Positions 11,657 to 24,178 of a DNA stretch of 64,000 bases are shown here, piece after piece. Source of the DNA: Rhizophagus irregularis (Eukaryota > Glomeromycota > Glomeromycetes > Glomerales > Glomeraceae); contig NC_089430.1 of assembly GCF_026210795.1 (NCBI RefSeq), positions 4,030,001 through 4,094,000 of the forward strand. Reading direction: 5' to 3'. Numbering within the stretch: position 1 is the stretch's first letter; each line of letters begins with the position of its first letter. The notes beneath the pieces are model-generated. The model searched no databases and had not been told where the DNA came from. It worked only from the letters and a program-made list of their open reading frames with translations. Made by a program: the position numbers and the translations under genes.

Positions 11657-12616
11657 TTGCAGATAAAACTCTAATCAATTCAATCCTAATTTGATAATCC
11701 AGACTGAAAATTCAAATTGGTTCAGTCTGAATTGATATTTTAATTAGATTAAAATATTTAGTTTAATCTAATCTAATTTTGGATTATAAATCTACTCTAA
11801 GGTTGTGAGCGAAATCCCATAGTAAATGCGAAACTTGACAAACCTATATTAAAATATTAATAAAAATTTGGTGAAACTTGACTATAAAATCATATGAAAT
11901 GACAAAACTATAATAAATTTTTATAAAAAAATTGACGAAACTGAGGTTTAAACGTTTTGCCAAATTCAAAAACCAGTTTAGCCTGCAACCTTAATCTACT
12001 CAGAACTGAATTAAATGGGTTGAGACTAAACTGGATTGAATAATTATTTTTATAATAATTTTATATTAAAACTATTGTGATTGTTTAATTATTAAATATA
12101 AAAATATTGCAAAATATTTTTTTTAATATATTATTATAAAAAAAATATTTTTGCAACATTTCTATAATTAATATAATGAAGAAATATTGCAATTCATTTT
12201 TTTAAAGTAATTTTAATTAAAAAAACATTTTTGTAACATTTTTAATTAATTTAATGAAAAAACATGCAAATTATTTTTTCAAAATAATTTTAATTAAAAA
12301 AATGTTGCAAAATATTTTTTAAAGTAATTTTAATTAAAAAATGTTTTTGCAATATTATTTTAATTAATTTAACAAAAAAATGTTGTGAAATATTTTTTAA
12401 AGTAATTATAATTAAAAAATATGTTCACAATATTTTTTATTATAGGATTAGATAGACTGAACAAGATCAAATGCAAAATAACTGGTTTTGTCTGATCTGA
12501 TTCTGAATTATTTTTTAACATAAACTGGATCATATCGAAATAAACCAATTTTTCAGTTCAGTCCTAAATTACTTCTTAACCAAACCAATCTAAACTATTT
12601 AGAATTTTATTTGCAA
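11657..12616. repeat. Possible diverged TIR element carrying a nested MITE
   Basis: Weak inverted ends (TTGCAGATAAAACTCTAAT and the complement of TTTAGAATTTTATTTGCAA) enclose sequence with several degenerate direct repeats of the form TTTTTAAAGTAATTTTAATTAAAAAA (12180-12420) and Gln/Trp-type dinucleotide-rich patches around ACTGGAT. No target duplication was found. The MITE at 11798-11993 lies inside. Low-confidence call. Confidence 0.3.
11798..11993. mobile_element. MITE with 8-bp target duplication, divergent copy
   Basis: A 196-bp element starting TAAGGTTGTGAG and ending CCTGCAACCTTA, flanked by the exact 8-bp direct repeat ATCTACTC (11790-11797 and 11994-12001). The ends and internal GCGAAA/GTGAAACTTGAC motifs relate it to the copies at 175-418 and 45044-45287, but the interior is more diverged. 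Confidence 0.85.
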
Positions 12617-13088
12617 AGCAGGCTAAAATATGCTTATTTTATGGTTTTTAAATTTATATTAATCTTAATTTATGAAAAAATTAATCAAATTATATTATAT
12701 TAAATTACATGATTCTACTCTTTAAACATTATCTATAATGGATCAATTATCTAATTAGCTATAATAAAAATAATTTGATAAACTGGATTATATGATTATT
12801 AGCCAATAAAATTTAAGTAGTAAATTTTAATTTTAGTTTGAATTATAAAAATCTTAATTTTAGCTGAAATTATATATTATTATATTCAATTAAAAATATT
12901 TTATATTAATTTTTATGACTTCTATAATTTAAAATTAAGATAAAAAAATTAAATTATAGTGATATATTAACATTAAAAATTCAATATAATAGATTTTTAA
13001 TATGGAGATGTCCATAGCAAAAGGAAGGAATAGGCCAAAAAATTCAAATTTGAGATTTTATTATAATAAAAAAATATAGTTTTTTATT
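12617..13088. other. AT-rich intergenic DNA, nothing recognised
   Basis: Very AT-rich sequence with no coding potential or repeat pair that I could see. Confidence 0.45.
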
Positions 13089-13097
13089 AATAATATA

Positions 13098-13529
13098 GGA
13101 TATTGCTAAATATCACCAGTAGTGATTGTTACCATACCACTTAATTCTGGCTGAAAATTATAATTTTGGCCAGAGTTAAAAAACACATCGTAAATTTTTT
13201 TTCAAAAATTTCAATTTAAATAATAAATGTGTAAAACAAACCTGAGTAGATACTAATCACACTAAAATTTTGAAAATTTGACTAAAAAAAATCTTTTTTA
13301 AAACAAAAAATTGTATTTTGCTTATAAAATCAAACTTTCCTATTTTTCTCAAAAACTATCTAAACAACAGCTTTTATAATCTAAGGCAAACTTGTTCTAC
13401 CCATAAATTTACATATAGTAATAATATTTATATTATAATTAAAATAATATCTCAGTCAAAAATTTTTGAAAATTCAAAAAATATTTTATTTGTGATGACG
13501 ATCACCACTGGTGATATTTAGCAATACCC
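13098..13529. mobile_element. Short TIR element with 9-bp target duplication
   Basis: Inverted ends GGATATTGCTAAATATCACC and GGTGATATTTAGCAATACCC (18 of 20 matching as inverted repeats), flanked by the exact 9-bp direct repeat AATAATATA (13089-13097 and 13530-13538). The interior is non-coding; a 67-codon frame inside has no motif. A 9-bp duplication suggests a Mutator-type MITE, of a family separate from the one at 4861. Confidence 0.85.
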
Positions 13530-13782
13530 AATAATATATTAGTAAAAAAAGTTTAATTTTGAAATTTTCTTATTATTTGCATTTTACTTTTATAGTATTA
13601 ACAAGCAACATAAACTTATTAAAAGAAAATTAATACTCTTAGTAAATTGCCTGTAAAATTTAGTTTTAAATAAAAAAAAAGGTCCAAAAATCAATTTATT
13701 TCACAATTAAGTGATGATCTGCCAAATTTATCACGTGATTTATATTGCGATTTTTTTAAAATTACAGAATTATCTTTTTGCT

Positions 13783-14036
13783 ATGGGCATCAGGACCCAG
13801 AAATATGTATAAAAGGGTCAGGTTTGAGTTTGCGTATTTTGAACTAAAAAAATCATGAAAATCTTTCCTTTTTTAGATTACTTTTGATAATTCCAGTCAG
13901 AATTTTATTTCCTATTATAGTATCCAACTGACATTATCATAATTCCGGCCCTGAAAAAATGCGTACAGCTCATAGTAAAAAATTTTTTTCATCACCTGAC
14001 CCCTATATACATATTTCTGGGTCCTTGGGCATCCCT
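13783..14036. mobile_element. Short TIR element (MITE)
   Basis: About 250 bp bounded by inverted repeats: GGACCCAGAAATATGTATA followed by GGGTCAGG on the left (13790-13828), and CCTGACCCC followed by TATACATATTTCTGGGTCC on the right (13995-14024). The outer bases (ATGGGCAT versus GGGATGCC) match less well, so the precise ends are uncertain. The interior has no coding potential. Confidence 0.7.
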
Positions 14037-14383
14037 ATATATCAAAATTTTTTCACTATACTGAATATTCCAATAAATTAGATATTTTTAGTGGAATTGA
14101 TAAATCCAGTTTATCAAATTTCACTATGTATTTAGAAAACTATATAACTTTATTTGATTTCATTTATTTGTATATTTGATGTTTTTTCTATTATTTTTGA
14201 ATTCATATAAATTTAAATAAATATAAAGGTACTATGTTATTTATATTTTTAAACTAGTTTAAATCAGGTCAAATATTATATCACATGTGAAAATGGAAAT
14301 TTATAAATTTATCTGAAATGAGTAATATAAAATCACACTCACTAATTAATGATCGTGCAAAATGTCAAATATCAATAGGTCGG

Positions 14384-14440
14384 TGATTGGCTATTCATTG
14401 TTGATTATTTGTCGCGTTTAAAAAGTATTATTACGTCACC
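14384..14440 (+). promoter_or_regulatory. Candidate cyclin promoter motifs (inverted CCAAT and CRE-like)
   Basis: Upstream of the cyclin gene: GTGATTGGCTATTC contains ATTGG, an inverted CCAAT box, and TTACGTCACC at 14431-14440 is CRE-like. CCAAT boxes are common in mitotic cyclin promoters of animals and fungi. Function here is inferred from position only. The same TTACGTCA occurs upstream of the CNOT9 gene. Confidence 0.4.
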
Positions 14441-14822
14441 CGTTTGTAGTTTAGTTGATTATCTAGAAATAAGCTCGGTAATATAAAAAGACCAAATTTT
14501 CATAGTTTTATTGCCTTCAATCCAGTGCTTATTTGCGTCTTCTTTTACTTTCTACTTCAAATAGTTTATCTACTTCACAGAAAACGGGTAGTCTAGTAGC
14601 TAGTATATTTCGACCTTTATATAAAACACGCCTATCTGTTTACTGGAGCTTTTGCTGAGGTATTGAATTGAAACCTGTTATATGAGATTGGAATAATTTA
14701 GTAAATCTTACATTTAAAGTTTGCAAGCTGACTAACTTAAAGAAAAACTATTAACGAATTTACTTTTTTTGTATCTTAAAATAGACTCCATTATTTTTGT
14801 TGCTTATATGAACGGTTGAAAA

Positions 14823-16281
14823 ATGTTGCCAAACGCAAACAGGAAGAAGCAGGTATATGACTTACCGGTAAAAAAGTTTTCAGTATAACGATAACAATTT
14901 TATTCATATACTTTTAAAATGTTGTAGGTGCAACCACGCAAAATTGCTCCGATGAGAGCTCCTATGGCTGCTCATCGTGATGAAAATGTTGTTGCAACAA
15001 AACAACTTGCTATCCGTGAAGGAGTTAATAATGTTACCGCGATTCCACAAAAAAAACTCGGTGTGGTAACGAGAAAACGCGCGGTGCTTATGGATCGTAC
15101 AAATGTCTCACTTAAACAAAATTCAGTCAATGAGCAAACACATGATATCACAAAACCAATAATAAAAGAGAATGTAAATTTAGGTTTTCAAGATATAAGG
15201 TCTAAAGAGAAACATGAACTATCTTTTGATACTACACTTGCAACAACTGCGGAATCGGAAATATATGAATTTGATCGAAAGCGCTCTAAAAAACAAAAGA
15301 CTCAAGACTGGGAGGACTTAGATGCAGATGATTTCTACGATCCTATGATGATTTCTGAATATGCTGTGGATATCTTTAAATATTTAAAGGATTTAGAGGT
15401 ATTTTAATGAAGAAATTGATTGTATTATTAATCTATAAATTATTTAAATTATTTAAATTATTTAAATTATTTATATTAGAGTGAAATAATGCCTAAACCT
15501 GATTATATGTCATCTCAATCCGAACTAAGTTGGAGAATGCGAGGAATTCTTGTCGATTGGTTGATCGAAGTTCATCATAAGTTTCGCCTACTTCCTGAAA
15601 CATTGTTTTTAGCGGTAAACATCATTGATCGCTTCCTTTCAGTCCGTGTTGTTTCCCTAGTCAAACTTCAGTTAGTTGGAATTACTGGGTTATTTATTGC
15701 GGCAAAATATGAAGAACTATTGGCTCCGTCGATAAAAAATTTCATTTACATGGCTGATAACGGATACACGGAAGAAGAAATTCTCAAAGCAGAACGATAT
15801 GTTCTTACGACTATCGATTTCAAATTGTGTTACCCAAATCCCATGAACTTTCTTCGACGATCCTCCAAAGCTGATCATTTTGACATTCAAGCACGTACTG
15901 TTGCTAAATATCTTATGGAGATATCACTTGTTGACTATAAGTTTTTACCATTACCGCCCTCAATGATTGCTGCAGCCGCTTTGTATCTTTCTAGGAAAAT
16001 GCTTAACCGTAGTGAATGGGTATTTAAGTCATTATTATGTATCAACATTTGATAATGTATCATGAACTAAAATTATTCTTTTTTTTCAGCATGCCAACTT
16101 GATCCATTACTCGCAATATACTGAAGAAGAGCTTCAACAATGTGAGCAATTAATGCTTCAATATTTAATGAAACCCACAAAACATGAGCAATTATATAAA
16201 AAATACGCCGCGAAAAGATTTATGAAAGCTAGCATATTTGTCAAAGATTGGATATCTAAAAACGTAGAAAGGCAGCAATAA
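14823..16281 (+). CDS. B-type (mitotic) cyclin
   Basis: G2/M cyclin, the regulatory partner of the cyclin-dependent kinase that drives mitosis. Four exons: 14823-14852, 14928-15398, 15480-16019, 16090-16281. All introns start GT and end AG, and the reading frame is kept across them. The N-terminal region contains a destruction box, RAVLMDRTN, fitting RxxLxxxxN for APC/C-dependent degradation. The cyclin N-fold begins with SWRMRGILVDWLIEVHHKF and contains LFIAAKYEE. The C-terminal fold follows, with ALYLSRKML and YTEEELQQC. The first coding exon gives MLPNANRKKQ; no earlier in-frame ATG is evident. Length is about 410 residues, normal for fungal B cyclins. The GNL1-type gene starts 184 bp downstream on the same strand. 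It could equally be named a CLB/cdc13-type cyclin; orthology to one particular paralogue is not resolved. Confidence 0.93.
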
Positions 16282-16465
16282 TATGCAAAATTGTTGTCTA
16301 CGTCACAAATGATGTAATATTGTAACATTTTATTACTAATAAAATAGTACGGGCTTTATAGCGGATTTACTGTTTTTTAAATTAAATAGAAAACAGAAAT
16401 GAAAGTATATATAATTGACTTATATCCCCAATAAAGAATTTTTTTATAATAAATTATAAAAAACA

Positions 16466-19422
16466 ATGGGTAATGGTCATCGTAAAAAACCTTTTAGTGG
16501 AAAACAAAAGAAGAAGCAGTTACAAGCAAAACGCGAAAAAAATCTTTCTATAAAGGAGGAGGGTGCGTTTAAATGGGTTTAATTTTTTTTTTTAATATCG
16601 ACTTAACAGGTGTTCAGTACAATAGAATATTTTTTTGACAATAATAAAGGATTATACCATAGTGTATTTTTTGACAAAATAAAGAATTTTACCATACTGT
16701 ATTTTTTTCTGACAAAAATAAAGAAAAGCCATGTTGTTTATCTCAATTAAAACGGTTAGTATCTACAATGGTTAAAATGTTTAATATTTTGCATAATTTT
16801 TATAATTTAAAAAGATTCAGACGAAGAAATTGAAGCGGATAAGCATGTCGTGAGGAAACATGCTGACGAGAGAAAGTATGCTGAAAATGGAGAAAGTTTA
16901 TTAAAAAAAGAACAGTTTAATAATAAGGATGATAATATCACTCTCCCTTCTACACAAAAGTTGCTTGGATCAAGTAAAAGGTAGGGATTTTTTTTTGTTA
17001 AATTTGAAAGGAAACTTATAAAATTTCATTTTGATTCTAGTAGGTTACATTCGGTCTTTGAAAAATCATCACCACGAGAGATAAGAGCTCAACGTAAAGC
17101 GAGCATGAAAGCTTTCACTCGTTTACCTTCAGTACGAATCAATGATTTGTAAATGTATTTCAAGTTGATCGAAAATTTATATATATTCCTATTTTAAAGA
17201 CTGCATTAGAAGTTTCTGTTAATGATATTTATACAACCGTAATTGACTTTCCAAAACGACCGTCTTGGCATTATGGAATGACAAAAGAAGAATTAGAATC
17301 TAATGAAGAACATTACTTTCGGCAATGGCTAGATGATGTTTATAACAAATATCCGAGAGAGGAATTAAGTTTTTTTGAACATAATCTTGATGTAATTATC
17401 GTATCAATCTTGTAATTATTCATTTTATTTTTGTCAATTTCTCATTAATTTTTACCTTCATAGGTCTGGCGTCAATTGTAACACTGTTTACACATATCTT
17501 TATTATTTTTTTTGCGTCTCTTTAAATAACAATATTCTTTCTTAGATGGCGTGTCCTTGAAATTTCAGACATTATATTGATTGTAGTAGATATCAGGCAT
17601 CCTCTGTTACATTTTCCACCTTCATTATATAATTATGTTGTTAAAGATATGAAGCGGAAGATGGTTCTTGTATTCAATAAGGTTTGAATTATTGTATAAC
17701 TTTTCCGATTTCATTCTAAATATTTATTAATTAATAATTAACATTTTTAATTTGATCTTTTGTAGGTTGATTTAGTTGCAGAACATACAGTATATTCATG
17801 GACTAAATATTTTGAAGAACAGTTTCCTGAAATTAGCATTGTTGAGTTTAGCTGTTATCCCAGGGATAATAGATTTGTTGATGATACTTCCACAGGTTTT
17901 TATTGTCTGTGAAATTTATACATTTATGAAATTATCAATATAAATAATTATTCTGTAATATCAGCATTTTTGCAGAAAAGAACAAAACGTCCAAAGAAGA
18001 GACGCTATCAAGCTTTAGGAATTAAAGAATTGCTATTAGCATGTAAAAATACAAATTTAGTCAAACAAGATGTAGAAGTGAATTGGACAGAATTGATTGA
18101 ACAGTATAATCGAAATGCAACAGTTTGTGACAATCTAGATGATATTACAGAGGAGGAGGTGGAAAAAATAGATGCAATTCAGGAGGAATCATCATCTGAT
18201 GTTGAATCTCTGGATGCAGAAGAAAACATTAAACAAATTGGTGATTAATTTAACATTTTATATTGTAATAAAAAGATTTCTTTTTTTTGATTCATTTACT
18301 TTTTATTTTTTTTTATTTATTATCAAAGAAAATCAATTGAAAGTAGTAAATATCAACAATATAGAAACATCACCTCATAAAACACTAATTACAATAGGAC
18401 TTGTAGGTATGTATACTACATTCATTAGCTATCAGTTACCTAAACATGTATAATTAAAAATAATAAAATATTATTGTCTTATTACTAATTGATAGGACAT
18501 CCTAATGTTGGAAAAAGTAGCCTTATAAACAGTATATTTGGAAAAGTAGTTGTAAGCACTTCTAGAACTCCAGGTCTGATATTTACAAAATTATATATAT
18601 ATATATGTATATTATACATTATTACATCAAAATCTATTAATTTTATAGGACATACAAACCATTTTCAGACAATTCATTTATCAAAAAATATTCGTCTTTG
18701 TGATTCTCCAGGATTAGTTTTTCCAAGTCTTTTATTAAAGCAATTACAGGTTTTTTATATTTTTTTAAAAAAATTGATTATTTATAATTAAATAAAAATT
18801 TATATTTTGAAATTTTTTAGATTTTATTAGGAATGTATCCAATTGCACAAGTTCAAGAACCTTATAGTTCTATACAATATATGGTATGTATAACTAAAAA
18901 ATATCTTTATTTATAATATTAATTATAGAATTTAAATATTATTATAGGCTGAAAGAATTCCTTTAGAATCAATACTTAAACTAAAAACTTTAGAAAATAA
19001 TGAATGGTCTGCCTGGAATATATGTGAAGGTAATAAATTTTTAAATAAAGCAATTTATTATTTTTATTAATATACAATTAATTAAAAATTTTTATATAAT
19101 AGCTTTTGCAATTAAACAAAAATATTATACAAAAGCTTCAAGACCAGATGTTTATCGGGCAGCTAATGCTATTTTACGTTTAGTTAATGATGGTCGTATT
19201 TTACTTTCTTTTAAACCACCAGAATTTTTTACAAGTTTAAAATATTTAATTGCACAAAAAAATGAAATTGATTTACAGATAAAAGTTGAATCTAAAAAAA
19301 TGGGAATAAATACTAAAAAAACTGATAAAAAAGAAATTTTTGAAGAATTAAATAGTCAATCTAAACAGCAATTGGGTGGTTATTTTGAATTATTAATAAA
19401 TTATAATGATGATAAAAATTAA
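16466..19422 (+). CDS. Circularly permuted GTPase of the GNL1 type (YlqF/YawG family)
   Basis: Predicted GTP-binding protein related to GNL1, in a family linked to ribosome biogenesis and nucleolar or cytoplasmic GTPase function. About 14 exons. The start MGNGHRKKPFSGKQKKKQ is lysine-rich, as usual for this family (16466-16562). Exon 2 (16815-16980) and exon 3 (from 17044) encode the acidic region and a LHSVFEKSSPRE segment. Then come DFPKRPSWHYGM, FEHNLDVWRQL, WRVLEISD and DIRHPLLHFPP. The GTPase motifs are in permuted order: G4 as NKVD (about 17680-17770), then G1 as GHPNVGKSS (about 18495), a TSRTPGHTNHFQT G2 region, and G3 as DSPG (about 18703). The C-terminal part reads YPIAQVQEPY and ends in a normal stop at 19420-19422. 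The exon 3-4 junction near 17150-17202 is not certain. Codon use becomes more AT-rich toward the 3' end. Confidence 0.9.
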
Positions 19423-20078
19423 TTATATAGGTTTTTAAAATTAATAATAAATTTATAAATTAATTTTATATTAGAAGTTAATTTAAAATTAATTTATTTA
19501 AATTTATATAAATATTTATTAAGATGTAAAATTTTAGTAAAATTTAATAAAGTAAATTTTATTTTGATTACATATAATACATTAAAATTTTCAATATTTT
19601 ATAATAAAATTCACTAAAAAAAAATTTTACTTTAATTTATATAATATATATATAAACTAATTTTTAAAGATTTTTTTTAGTTTTTTTTAAAATTATATAA
19701 TAAAGGTAAATTTATCTGGAATAATTTTTATCTTTAATAAAAGTTACTTCTAATAAGCATTAAATTTACTTTAAATTTATAAAATTTATAAATTTATAAA
19801 TATATCAGTCATTAATATAAATAATTAAAAATTCTATTAAATTATAATACTTACTTATTAGCAACAATATAACTAATTTTATTTTGGATTTATTTTATCA
19901 ATTCTGAAAGGAAATATATAAAAAAAAAATCAGTATAATTTAAATCAATAAATATAATATCACTTATTTTTATTTTACTTTTATTTTTATTTGTATTTTG
20001 ATGATTACATCTTATTGAATAAATATAGCTCATGATAATTTGTTTATATGGTATATAAATTTAAGAAAATTTCAAAGT
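19423..20078. other. AT-rich intergenic DNA downstream of the GTPase gene
   Basis: Very AT-rich sequence with no gene. A self-complementary stretch occurs around 19520-19640 (AAAATTTTAGTAAAATTTAA and a mirrored TTTATAATAAAATTCAC), perhaps a decayed short inverted-repeat element, but no duplication was identified. Confidence 0.4.
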
Positions 20079-20455
20079 TTACACATGATGTTTAAACACG
20101 GATCATGTGAAATATAATAACACCAATATCACACCCTTTTACTTTTTTTATATAATATATGTATTTTTGACTGCTCTGCAAGTTTACTTAAGGCATTAAA
20201 GGGGGTTTTGAATGTCGTTTTTGACTTATATATGAAAACTGTCTTTGTCAATCATTTCCTAAATTTTTTTAAGAGCGATTAGCAAAATCACTTATTCATA
20301 GGTAAAGTCAAAACTGACATTTTAAAGCACCTTTAATGCCTTAGGTAAACTTGTAGAGCAGGCAAAAATCCATTTATTTACTAATTTTAAAGTTAATACT
20401 ATTAGTCAAAATGGCAATAATCACATGACCCAGATTCAAACACCTGTGTATAAAT
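20079..20455. mobile_element. Putative TIR element (TCATGTGATTATTG family) with a nested MITE
   Basis: Left end ACACATGATGTTTAAACACG then GATCATGTGAAATATAATAA. The right end, on the opposite strand, is ACACAGGTGTTTGAATCTGG then GTCATGTGATTATTGCCATT. The same end type is at 41885-42255. The interior is split by another palindromic MITE at 20161-20373. Exact ends and target duplication are unclear. Confidence 0.5.
20161..20373. mobile_element. Palindromic MITE nested in a second element
   Basis: About 213 bp with long inverted arms. ATTTTTGACTGCTCTGCAAG followed by TTTACTTAAGGCATTAAAGG on the left mirrors CCTTTAATGCCTTAGGTAAA followed by CTTGTAGAGCAGGCAAAAAT on the right. The arms pair over more than 40 bp. 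No coding content. Confidence 0.75.
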
Positions 20456-21570
20456 AGAAATTGCCTAAACTTAATATTAATAAAGTATATATAGATCATT
20501 AAAATATATATACAATATATATAACTTAGTTATAATGATTAAAATTGATGAAATTCAAATCACTACTACTTATTCAAAAAAAAATGATAAATGTAAAGTA
20601 TAAGCTATACAATAAAAAAACATTAAAACGAATATGAACATAAAATTATAGTTATAAAATGTTTTTTAATAAAGTAATAGCAATTCAAAATTAAAATATT
20701 TTACTATTAAATTAAATATTTGGTCACTTTACTTTGACCAAAATTATATGTAAATCTGGCCAAAATTACTTTTAGTTATATAAATCTAGCTAAAATTATA
20801 TTTAAGTCTAGCTAAAATTACAAATTATAATTTAAACTATATAAATCTAGCCAATAAAATTGCAAATTTAATGTATCATATGATATACAGTCAACTCTCT
20901 TTATAGTCATCCATTTGGAACAGTCCATATTTGATGATTATAAAGAGATGTGACTATATAAAAAATTTCTTATATTAGTATATCATAATTCCGGCCAAAA
21001 ATTAACATAATTTTGGCCAAAATTATACTCAAAACTTTATTGTATTGTAACTCTGCCAATATTAGTCATAGAAAGATAATCTTACCACCATTTGATTCGT
21101 CTTGATGAGTCAGTTCTAATGATATAAAATACATCGAAATCTGATCACTAGATTAATTTTCAAAATTAAAAAAATATTAATGGTTTTTGTGTAATAACTT
21201 TGCCAATATTGATCCTAAAGAGATGATCTTACTACCATTCGATTCGTCTTAATGCAACGAATCTAATGGTATAAAATACATCAAAATCTAATCACTAAAT
21301 CAATTTCCAAAATTAAAAAATATTAAATGGTTTTTAAGTAGTAACTCCTTCAATATTGATCACAGAGAGATGAGCTTACTGCCATTTGATTTATTTTGAT
21401 GAGGCAATTTCAACGAGCTATTAATCGTCTTTTTACAATCACTAGGTACTGAGAAATTTAGAAAAATGTTAAATAGCGTAGTAAACGTAAATCAAGAAAT
21501 ATAATAATGCCGATGCTTAACATTTTGTTGAATAACTTATTAACCAATGATCGTAAAAGAATAAAACTAC

Positions 21571-23880
21571 AAAAAAAACTCTCTCCCGTTACCCTCATGA
21601 CAGTATTTTGTTGGAAAAAATATTTTTATTTTTCTGGGTTCTTCTTTCTTTTTATCCTTCCGTGAACTTTTAGCCTTCGAACTTCCGCTTCCCTTGAATT
21701 ATTTTAATATTACTTTTACTTTATTTTTTCTCCTTTTTGAGAACCTTTCTCTTATATTTTTTACTATTTTCTTTGGTCCACTTTCTTTATGGGATGTTAG
21801 AAAGAAAAATTCTCTTGTCCCCGTTCCAAACGAAAAACTAGTAATTTAACTTCCTGTTCTCCCCTTCTATTGCCCATGATGAAAAATGGTGCAAACTCGC
21901 TGACAAGTTAATGGACTCACACCTTGCTTATATCAAGTTGCCTTTAATTCATAGATGGCAAAGTGTAATTGCTCATGAAAAAAATTTGAAGGATTTTGAA
22001 TTCTCATATATCCCCTTCTACCCTTCTGATAATAAAGTTCTTACTACTTATCGTCTTGTATTAGCAGACTCTTCTCGTTGTCTCAAACTTTTTCTTTCAC
22101 ATGACCAAGAATATTTGAAATTTGTGGATTCTTGGTGTAACCCTTCTGAAAAATTGATATTGAAAGATTTGCCTGATTTTCACCTTATTTATCCAGGATT
22201 TTTCAGAAATTCTTTATCTTCTGAATTTACGCCTCCTGCAGTTGCTCCTATATTTACGCTTAATGATCATCAAGATGACTCTTCTAATATGGCGTTAGAT
22301 CCTGTTTTTCAATCTGTAATACAAGACCCTGCTTTTTAACGGATTTGTCCTATAGGACCTGATCTATATACCTTTGGCTCTGATGATGAAATGGACGAAT
22401 TTCTTTTTCCTGACCAACATACAAAAAGTTTTTAGAAAAATTCTGAAAATCTTCTGAAAAATACTGAAATCTGCAGTAAAATGTCTGAAATCATTCAAGA
22501 TTTAAAAAATTTACTGGATTTTTCAAAAACCTTTCAGAAAATCTGGCAAAATTTGAATAGATTTCGTACGCTGTTCCTGACTATTTGATTCAACTTACTC
22601 CAATTGATTATGAGAATAATGCTACTAGGTTTCACTTTTCTTGCACATTTAAATATAAGATGATAATGATGATGACCTCTCTGCTTATATTCCTCTATTG
22701 CTTGATAGCATTCTTTCAGCATTGAAAGTGTCGGATGCTTTGAACTCCACTTATTGCCTTGCAAAATTTACTCGTCTTATTGCTAAGCTCCCTGCTTTAC
22801 ATGCCGCTGCTAAAGCTAAGTATACTCTACCTATTGTTACCCCTCCTAGACAGGTCGATTCTTTTATAGATTTTGATGAACTTCTCTCAGTTTACGACAT
22901 TCCTCTTCTGCTGTGTACTTTTAACGCATCTATGTTGAATGATGATTCTGATGATGAATCATATGATTCTGATAATGACTCGTTTTTCTCTTTTTCATCT
23001 TTTGATAACTCTTCTTTTATAAGTCCTCTCTCAGAATCTATTGTTTTTCTTCTGATCGCTTTTCCTCTATTTTGCTTTGATATTGATCCTTTGGTGGCAG
23101 TTTCTACTATAATGTTTTCAAATGATATTTCTAAATATAAACCCTTTTCTATCAGCTCTTTTTTTGATTTTTCAAAATTTGAATGTTGTCATAAATGGAA
23201 AATTTATCATTTTTCTCTTCTTCCTGTCATGATATTTATCAGTTAGATCAGATATTTTTCACTTGTTCTATCTAGTTTTGGTCTTACTTAAGAATTATAG
23301 ATGATCTTCTTAAGCTGACCTTTTCTTGTTCGATTAATAGGTTTATTAACCTATTTTCCTCTTGGCCTGGTTAGATTACTTTTTTTGTTTTGTTTGTTTA
23401 GGTCGTTTGTTCACTTTATAGTTGTGTAGTTATTTAAGGCATGTGATGTTTCTTAATTTGCCATCCCCTTCTATATGATCTATAATTTTATTTTATAGTT
23501 CTCTTTTCTTTATTATTTTGCTTTATTTACAACTATTTTGTTTTCTTTTTGCACCTTTTCGTTAAGAATTTTCTGTAGGTAATCTTTTTCTGGTTCTTCT
23601 AACCTTTTTGTAGTTTTTGCTTTTATTACCTTTTATTGGTTTAGTTTTCTTTTTATAAGAAACTATTTAGTCGCCTCACAGTGATTTTATATTAATCTAG
23701 AGGATGTAGTGCCTTTATTAATAATTGTTTATAGTTTTTTTTGAGCTTTAACTTTCATTTTATTTTGTACTATGAGATTATTCTTTGTTTCTTTATTTGT
23801 TTTTTTTGAATTTATATTTCTTTTTAATTTGTATATTTCTATAAAAATAAATAAAAAACAGCATAAAGACCTTTTGTACA
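21571..23880. mobile_element. Insertion of unknown type in pogo-like copy A
   Basis: Absent from the homologous position in copy C. It is flanked by an 18-19-bp imperfect direct repeat, GTAAAAGAATAAAACTAC (21553-21570) and GTAAAAGGATAAAAGCTAC (23881-23899). A duplication of that length at an A-rich site suggests target-primed (non-LTR) retrotransposition, but there is no reverse transcriptase and no clear poly(A) tail. The interior has a reading-frame remnant near the 5' side and a T-rich 3' half (23080-23860). Identity unknown. Confidence 0.55.
21860..23246 (+). pseudogene. Unrecognised broken gene within the 2.3 kb insertion
   Basis: The open frame 21863-22339 has the look of real protein: balanced composition with segments such as HDEKWCKLADKLMDSHLA and PLIHRWQSVIAHEKN, and an acidic DHQDDSSN near the end. 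The in-frame sequence continues upstream of the first ATG (21911) back to a stop near 21852 without a start codon. A second frame, from about 22655 to 23246, has DDDLSAYIPLLLDSILSALK, KLPALHAAAKAKYTLPIV and an Asp/Ser-rich stretch. Stops lie between the two, so this looks like one decayed gene. I do not recognise the family; it could be an ORF1-like protein of a retroelement or a captured host gene. Confidence 0.4.
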
Positions 23881-24178
23881 GTAAAAGGATAAAAGCTACT
23901 ACCATTTGATTTGTCTCAGTAAGATGATTCTGAACATAGCTTTTCATCTTTGTATGATTATTAGATGCCAAGTTATTTAATATATTCTTTATATAACTGT
24001 GATTATAAACAGTTCTTTTTAATATAAGATTTTTGAGGATAGGTGTGATAGTGACTATAGATAGATTGTGACTATATAGGATAGATTTTAATAATAAAGT
24101 GTTTTGAACATTCAACTGGTGTAACTATATAGTAGAATGTGACTATAATTGAAGTGACTATAGAGAGAGTTGACTGTA

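Larger units (their letters stand above)
20888..24176. mobile_element. Pogo/Tigger-like element, copy A, with TA target duplication
   Basis: Inverted ends CAGTCAACTCTCTTTATAGTC and GACTATAGAGAGAGTTGACTG-type, flanked by TA on both sides, as in Tc1/mariner-superfamily elements with CAGT ends (pogo/Tigger/Fot1). No DDE transposase was found inside, so it is non-autonomous. Subterminal regions contain direct repeats of about 147 bp built around the palindrome-like GATTCGTCTTGATGAG, also seen in copies B and C. The interior is occupied by a 2.3 kb insertion at 21571-23880. Confidence 0.85.
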
